Shown: one piece after another, positions 61,185-64,000 of the stretch | How the letters are laid out: each line of letters opens with the position of its first letter | Position numbering within the stretch: the first letter of the stretch is position 1 | DNA from: Gracilimonas halophila | GTDB taxonomy: Bacteria; Bacteroidota; Rhodothermia; Balneolales; Balneolaceae | Length of the DNA stretch: 64,000 nt | NCBI RefSeq assembly: GCF_042684365.1 | Contig: NZ_JBHULI010000022.1 | Location: 124,001 to 188,000, forward strand | Reading direction: 5' to 3' | Program-made: the position numbers and the translations under genes | The notes under the pieces: model-generated | Databases searched by the model: none | The model's input: only the letters and a program-made list of their open reading frames with translations | Told to the model about the DNA's origin: nothing

Positions 61185-62165
61185 ATGGATATCAAACGAG
61201 TTTTAATCCCCACCGATCTATCTGAGAAGTCCAATGCAGCCTTAGCGTCTGCAGATCTTTTTATTGAAAAGTTTGATTGCATGGTAGATCTCATGCACGT
61301 CATTCCTTTATCGAAATATCTGGGTGACAGTTTTGATAAGATCGGGGTTCCACTGAATATGAGTCAGGATATTTATCCGAAGTTGATTGAAACTCAGCGT
61401 AAAGAACTGAGTGCTTTTGCGAATGAGCATATCAAAGACAAAGAACGGCGGGGAGAGTACATCGTCACTATTGACAGGAAACCCTCTGATTCTATTTTGA
61501 AGCAAATAGACAAAGTAAACTATGATCTGGTGATCATGAGTGCGCGAGGGAGCCACTATGCCGATTTTTTCCACGGAAGTGCTACTGATAAAATTGTACG
61601 AAGGTCAAAAACTCCGATCCTCACTCTTTCCGAAACTATGTTTGTGGAGAAGTTGAATACGATCGTTGTCCCATGTGACTTCTCCAATAATTCACTGGCT
61701 GCCATACCAATGGCTTTTGATATGGCAAAGAAATTTGGAGCGAAACTGGAGTTGTTGAATGTGATAGAAATGTATACGCATGACGTTCATGGAATAGAGC
61801 CGACTACACTCGGTATTGATGAAAAAGCTGTTTATGGAGGGCTTAAAGGTCGATTGAAGTCGTTCTTCAGTGATTATGAAGAATATGATTTCGAGATCAA
61901 GGACGGAGACAAGCTCTATCATGATACGCTGAGCCACAACAATGGCGGTGAAAAAGTATCGATAGAATTCAAAACCATTATTAGAAAATCTATTGCAGCC
62001 CACCACGAGATCGTTGACTACTGTAATAAAAATGCCGATCTGGTGATCATGAGTACCCATGGACGTACCGGCCTTTCCCGAATGCTCCTGGGCTCAACTA
62101 CAGAGCAGGTTATTCAGCAACTTGATAAACCTCAGATCACCATCAAACCGGACCTTAAGGATTGA
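61185..62165 (+). CDS. Universal stress protein with two Usp domains
   Basis: The 326-residue protein contains two UspA folds. The first (about 1-145) has SARGSHYADFFHGSATDKI as a GxxGx9G-like ATP loop; the second ends STHGRTGLSRMLLGSTTEQVIQ, the full ATP-binding signature. The second domain carries a charged insertion (about 230-265). It is a paralogue of the gene at 62562. Likely cytoplasmic, for stress survival; ligand unproven. Confidence 0.93.
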   Translation: MDIKRVLIPTDLSEKSNAALASADLFIEKFDCMVDLMHVIPLSKYLGDSFDKIGVPLNMSQDIYPKLIETQRKELSAFANEHIKDKERRGEYIVTIDRKPSDSILKQIDKVNYDLVIMSARGSHYADFFHGSATDKIVRRSKTPILTLSETMFVEKLNTIVVPCDFSNNSLAAIPMAFDMAKKFGAKLELLNVIEMYTHDVHGIEPTTLGIDEKAVYGGLKGRLKSFFSDYEEYDFEIKDGDKLYHDTLSHNNGGEKVSIEFKTIIRKSIAAHHEIVDYCNKNADLVIMSTHGRTGLSRMLLGSTTEQVIQQLDKPQITIKPDLKD

Positions 62166-62561
62166 TATTGGGTGGGAAAATTCGAAATGAGTTTCCAGAC
62201 TGCGAACCAAGTTATCCCTGGTTAACGGAAGGATTTGGGGTTGTTTAAAGTTTAATTGCCCCATACAACCCTGCAAACCCTCACCTTTGTTTCCTCTCCC
62301 GGGAGAGGAAGACGTGGTATTGATGAGTGAAGGCAGCTAAAATTTTAGTGGTTGTGATTAGTAGATGATTTGAGCTACTCACTTATTAATCTCTCGATAT
62401 ATATGTCCCTTTGGAGGGACAGCAAGAACAGCTTGCTGTTGCTTGCAGGGAGGACAGTGTGTAATTAAGCATCTATAGTTAAATAATCTCCGCATTTTCT
62501 TCACCCAACCTTCACAGTAAATAACTACATTCAGTTAACAACTAATTAAACGGAGGTTGTT
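62166..62561. other. 396-base gap between the two universal stress genes
   Basis: I see no convincing gene. The region holds a 20-nt perfect palindrome at 62291-62310 (TTCCTCTCCCGGGAGAGGAA) and two adjacent hairpins at 62404-62438: TGTCCCT/AGGGACA with loop TTGG, then CAGCAAG/CTTGCTG with loop AACAG. GGAGG lies 7 bases before the next start (62562), an unusually good ribosome site for this genome. Possible noncoding RNA or regulatory leader; unproven. Confidence 0.6.
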
Positions 62562-63524
62562 ATGAAAGCCAAGCACATCTTAGTCCCAACCGACTTTTCA
62601 GATGCTTCACTCGAAGCAGTAAAAATGGCTGCCAAATTTGTGGAATGGTATGGCAGTACTGTTGACCTTATGCATGTGATTCCGCTCATGAGCTATTACG
62701 ATGAAAGCATGCAGCATTTAGGGGTTCCATTTGATATGGAAAAGGATATTTACCCCAAAGTGTTGAAACAAACCAATGAAAAACTGCATGATATTGCAGA
62801 GGAGTATATCCCCAAAGAACACCGTGGCCAGCTAATAAATCTCGTTGGCAGAAAGGCTGCACAGGTAATTGCAGAGCAAGGAAATAAAAGTCAGTACGAC
62901 ATGATCATTATGTCTAATACCGGAAGCCACAAGACCGATGACTGCAGAAGTAATATCACTGAAAAGGTGATCCGATATTCTGAGAAACCGGTACTGAGCA
63001 TTGATAAAGCCTTCGATGAAAAGTCTGTCCATGAGATCCTTGTCCCGATAGATGGTTCAGAAGATTCTGCTGCACCACTGGCTGAGGCATTTGACCTTGC
63101 CGTGCACTTTAATGCCCGGATCGTATTGATGCACATTATTGAACCATATACCTTGGGTATGGAGGTAATGCCTATGCCTATTGAAGAGGATGAAGCCGTA
63201 TATCAGGAGTTGATCAAAAATATTAGCGATTACTTCGAGAACAACCCTGAATTGAAACTGTCCATAAAACGAAAAGGTGTTGATTTTGAAGACCTGCTCA
63301 TTTGGGAAGACGGTTCAAACAGTAAGTCCGTTAGTATGGACAGTATAGTCAAGAAAGGGTTTTCAGCTCATACCGAGATCACGGATTATGCCAACAAAAA
63401 TTCTGACCTTGTAGTGATGAGTACCCACGGCCGAACAGGGATCGCACGAGTACTTCTCGGTTCAACAACCGCGATCGTGGCTGAGCTCCTCAACAAGCCG
63501 TTAATGACATTAAGACCCGGCTAA
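62562..63524 (+). CDS. Universal stress protein with two Usp domains
   Basis: The 320-residue paralogue of the gene at 61185, with the same two-domain plan and the second-domain insertion. The C-terminal domain keeps STHGRTGIARVLLGSTTAIVAE. In the first domain the ATP loop is altered to SNTGSHKTDDCRSNITEKV, so nucleotide binding there is doubtful. A strong GGAGG precedes the ATG. The pair probably arose by duplication; each has its own upstream region. Confidence 0.93.
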   Translation: MKAKHILVPTDFSDASLEAVKMAAKFVEWYGSTVDLMHVIPLMSYYDESMQHLGVPFDMEKDIYPKVLKQTNEKLHDIAEEYIPKEHRGQLINLVGRKAAQVIAEQGNKSQYDMIIMSNTGSHKTDDCRSNITEKVIRYSEKPVLSIDKAFDEKSVHEILVPIDGSEDSAAPLAEAFDLAVHFNARIVLMHIIEPYTLGMEVMPMPIEEDEAVYQELIKNISDYFENNPELKLSIKRKGVDFEDLLIWEDGSNSKSVSMDSIVKKGFSAHTEITDYANKNSDLVVMSTHGRTGIARVLLGSTTAIVAELLNKPLMTLRPG

Positions 63525-63543
63525 ACTCTGGTTGATATAATAT

Positions 63544-63580
63544 AAAGCCCATGCAGGCTTAGGTCTGTATGGGCTTTTTT
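63544..63580 (+). terminator. Terminator of the second universal stress gene
   Basis: AAAGCCCATGCAG and CTGTATGGGCTTT pair (one G-U) and run into TTTTTT, 20 bases after the stop codon of the gene at 62562. Confidence 0.9.
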
Positions 63581-63628
63581 GTGGAGGGAATCTTGAAATG
63601 TTAGTACCGAAATTTGTACCACAAAATA

Positions 63629-63665
63629 AAAAACCCATGTAAATCTATGACTTACATGGGTTTTT
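63629..63665 (-). terminator. Terminator originally belonging to a tRNA gene
   Basis: AAAAACCCATGTAA pairs perfectly with TTACATGGGTTTTT over a 9-base loop. On the minus strand it comes directly after the 3' end of the tRNA fragment at 63668, in the same arrangement as the tRNA-Leu and its terminator at 11.8 kb. Confidence 0.85.
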
Positions 63666-63667
63666 AG

Positions 63668-63709
63668 TGGGCCCGGAGGGACTTGAACCCCCGACCAATC
63701 GATTATGAG
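63668..63709 (-). other. 3' half of a tRNA (anticodon CAT): probable attachment site of an integrated element
   Basis: On the minus strand the bases read anticodon loop CTCATAA (anticodon CAT at 63705-63707), the 3' anticodon stem, variable loop, T arm GGGGGTTCAAGTCCCTC, acceptor strand CGGGCCC and discriminator A, as in tRNA-Met (or Ile with a modified CAT). Upstream of the loop there is no D arm (no TAGCTC) and no GGGCCCG acceptor strand; the bases at 63710-63714 could pair with the 3' anticodon stem with one mismatch. A full tRNA gene is therefore absent. A 3' tRNA remnant followed by its terminator is the classic att scar. Confidence 0.85.
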
Positions 63710-63953
63710 TAGATTGATCCTTTAATCATTCATTTCGTTTTTGTGCTAGCAGATCTTTGATTGGGAGATTTATAGTTAAACTGTAACATTTCTATTACTT
63801 AATACTCTTAAAAATATAAATACGATAATATATCGGTAGCAGTGAAATGCTTAGGGGATGGGTACAGCTCATCTATTGGAAGGACATTATTAATGCAGGT
63901 TAATAGGTAATGACAAAACCTGGAATAGAAATGTTAACTCAATACATATATAT
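63710..63953. other. AT-rich edge of a probable integrative element
   Basis: After the tRNA remnant the sequence is AT-rich with no convincing gene on either strand. It would be the first few hundred bases of an inserted element if the att interpretation is right. No integrase is seen within the window. Confidence 0.5.
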
Positions 63954-64000
63954 ATGAAACAACCAATGGAAGAAGCACTGCAAATTGCACAGCAACATTT
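63954..64000 (+). CDS. Start of an unidentified gene running off the window (partial)
   Basis: ATG 63954 opens a frame (MKQPMEEALQIAQQH) that continues to the end of the window. It has no clear ribosome site, and 15 residues are too few to name a family. It would be the first gene of the putative element. It may be spurious. Confidence 0.3.
   Translation, partial: MKQPMEEALQIAQQH

Noticed and set aside
1..64000. CRISPR array, rRNA operon or transposase
   Set aside because: No regularly spaced direct repeats, no rRNA sequence and no DDE or tyrosine recombinase gene were seen in the window.

Overview
The window looks like chromosomal sequence of a marine or halophilic Balneolota/Bacteroidota-type bacterium (Balneolaceae is my best guess). 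Reasons: a SusC/SusD pair at the left edge, a porin of the O/P type, AT-leaning DNA (roughly 40% G+C by eye), many lipoproteins with Bacteroidota-style lipoboxes, M14/S9/DUF5117-type secreted peptidases, WbqC and S23 four-helix-bundle proteins, weak or absent Shine-Dalgarno sites and several TTG/GTG starts. Genus is inference; a 16S or marker-gene search would settle it.

Layout. 1-7.8 kb: end of a SusC receptor with its SusD lipoprotein, then a serine beta-lactamase-like lipoprotein, a DapB-like dehydrogenase, a D-aminoacylase-like lipoprotein, a PBP4/DacB peptidase and a macrodomain protein, a neighbourhood with a peptidoglycan/D-amino-acid flavour. 8-11.6 kb: FMN reductase, a sensor kinase/response regulator pair and an orphan receiver, then an intact tRNA-Leu(TAA) with its terminator. 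12.1-20.7 kb: one co-oriented block with an SLC13 anion transporter, cysQ, cysD, an S23 four-helix-bundle gene framed by inverted repeats, a cysN-cysC fusion, Wzz and UDP-glucose dehydrogenase. It makes PAPS and recycles PAP beside exopolysaccharide genes. 20.7-29.7 kb: WbqC, gltX, a tandem M14 carboxypeptidase pair in which one member has lost its catalytic residues, an NhaC antiporter, a lipoprotein gene broken by a stop codon and an NRDE protein. 29.7-43.5 kb: a membrane SpoIIE phosphatase, an MntR/DtxR regulator, hisF and hisA, an AttEFGH-like export unit, hisE, lepA and lepB. 43.5-54.7 kb: rlmN, a DUF5117-type metalloprotease, an ECF sigma/anti-sigma/CpxP-like cassette with a Spy-like protein, YgjP-like peptidase, peroxiredoxin, an unknown outer-membrane protein and a DPP4-type peptidase. 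54.9-63.5 kb: a P1B-4 metal ATPase divergent from a porin, lgt, pcm, a DUF368 (PopT-like) transporter and two tandem-domain universal stress proteins.

The right edge is the most suggestive mobile-element signal. At 63,668-63,709 there is the 3' half of a tRNA with anticodon CAT on the minus strand, followed by its terminator, but without the 5' half. This is the expected scar (att site) of an element integrated in the 3' end of a tRNA gene, so an integrative element probably begins at about 63.71 kb and continues beyond the window. The other unusual architecture is the S23 gene between cysD and cysNC. It is enclosed by a perfect 17-nt inverted repeat, like the intervening sequences known from 23S rRNA, but here it sits inside a protein-coding operon. 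Several short word-repeat hairpins (15.7, 16.2, 21.3, 39.4, 43.5 and 59.1 kb) sit at gene ends and form a loose repeat family.

Most of the remainder is ordinary housekeeping and secreted-protein content. No CRISPR array, transposase, integrase or rRNA gene is visible in the window.
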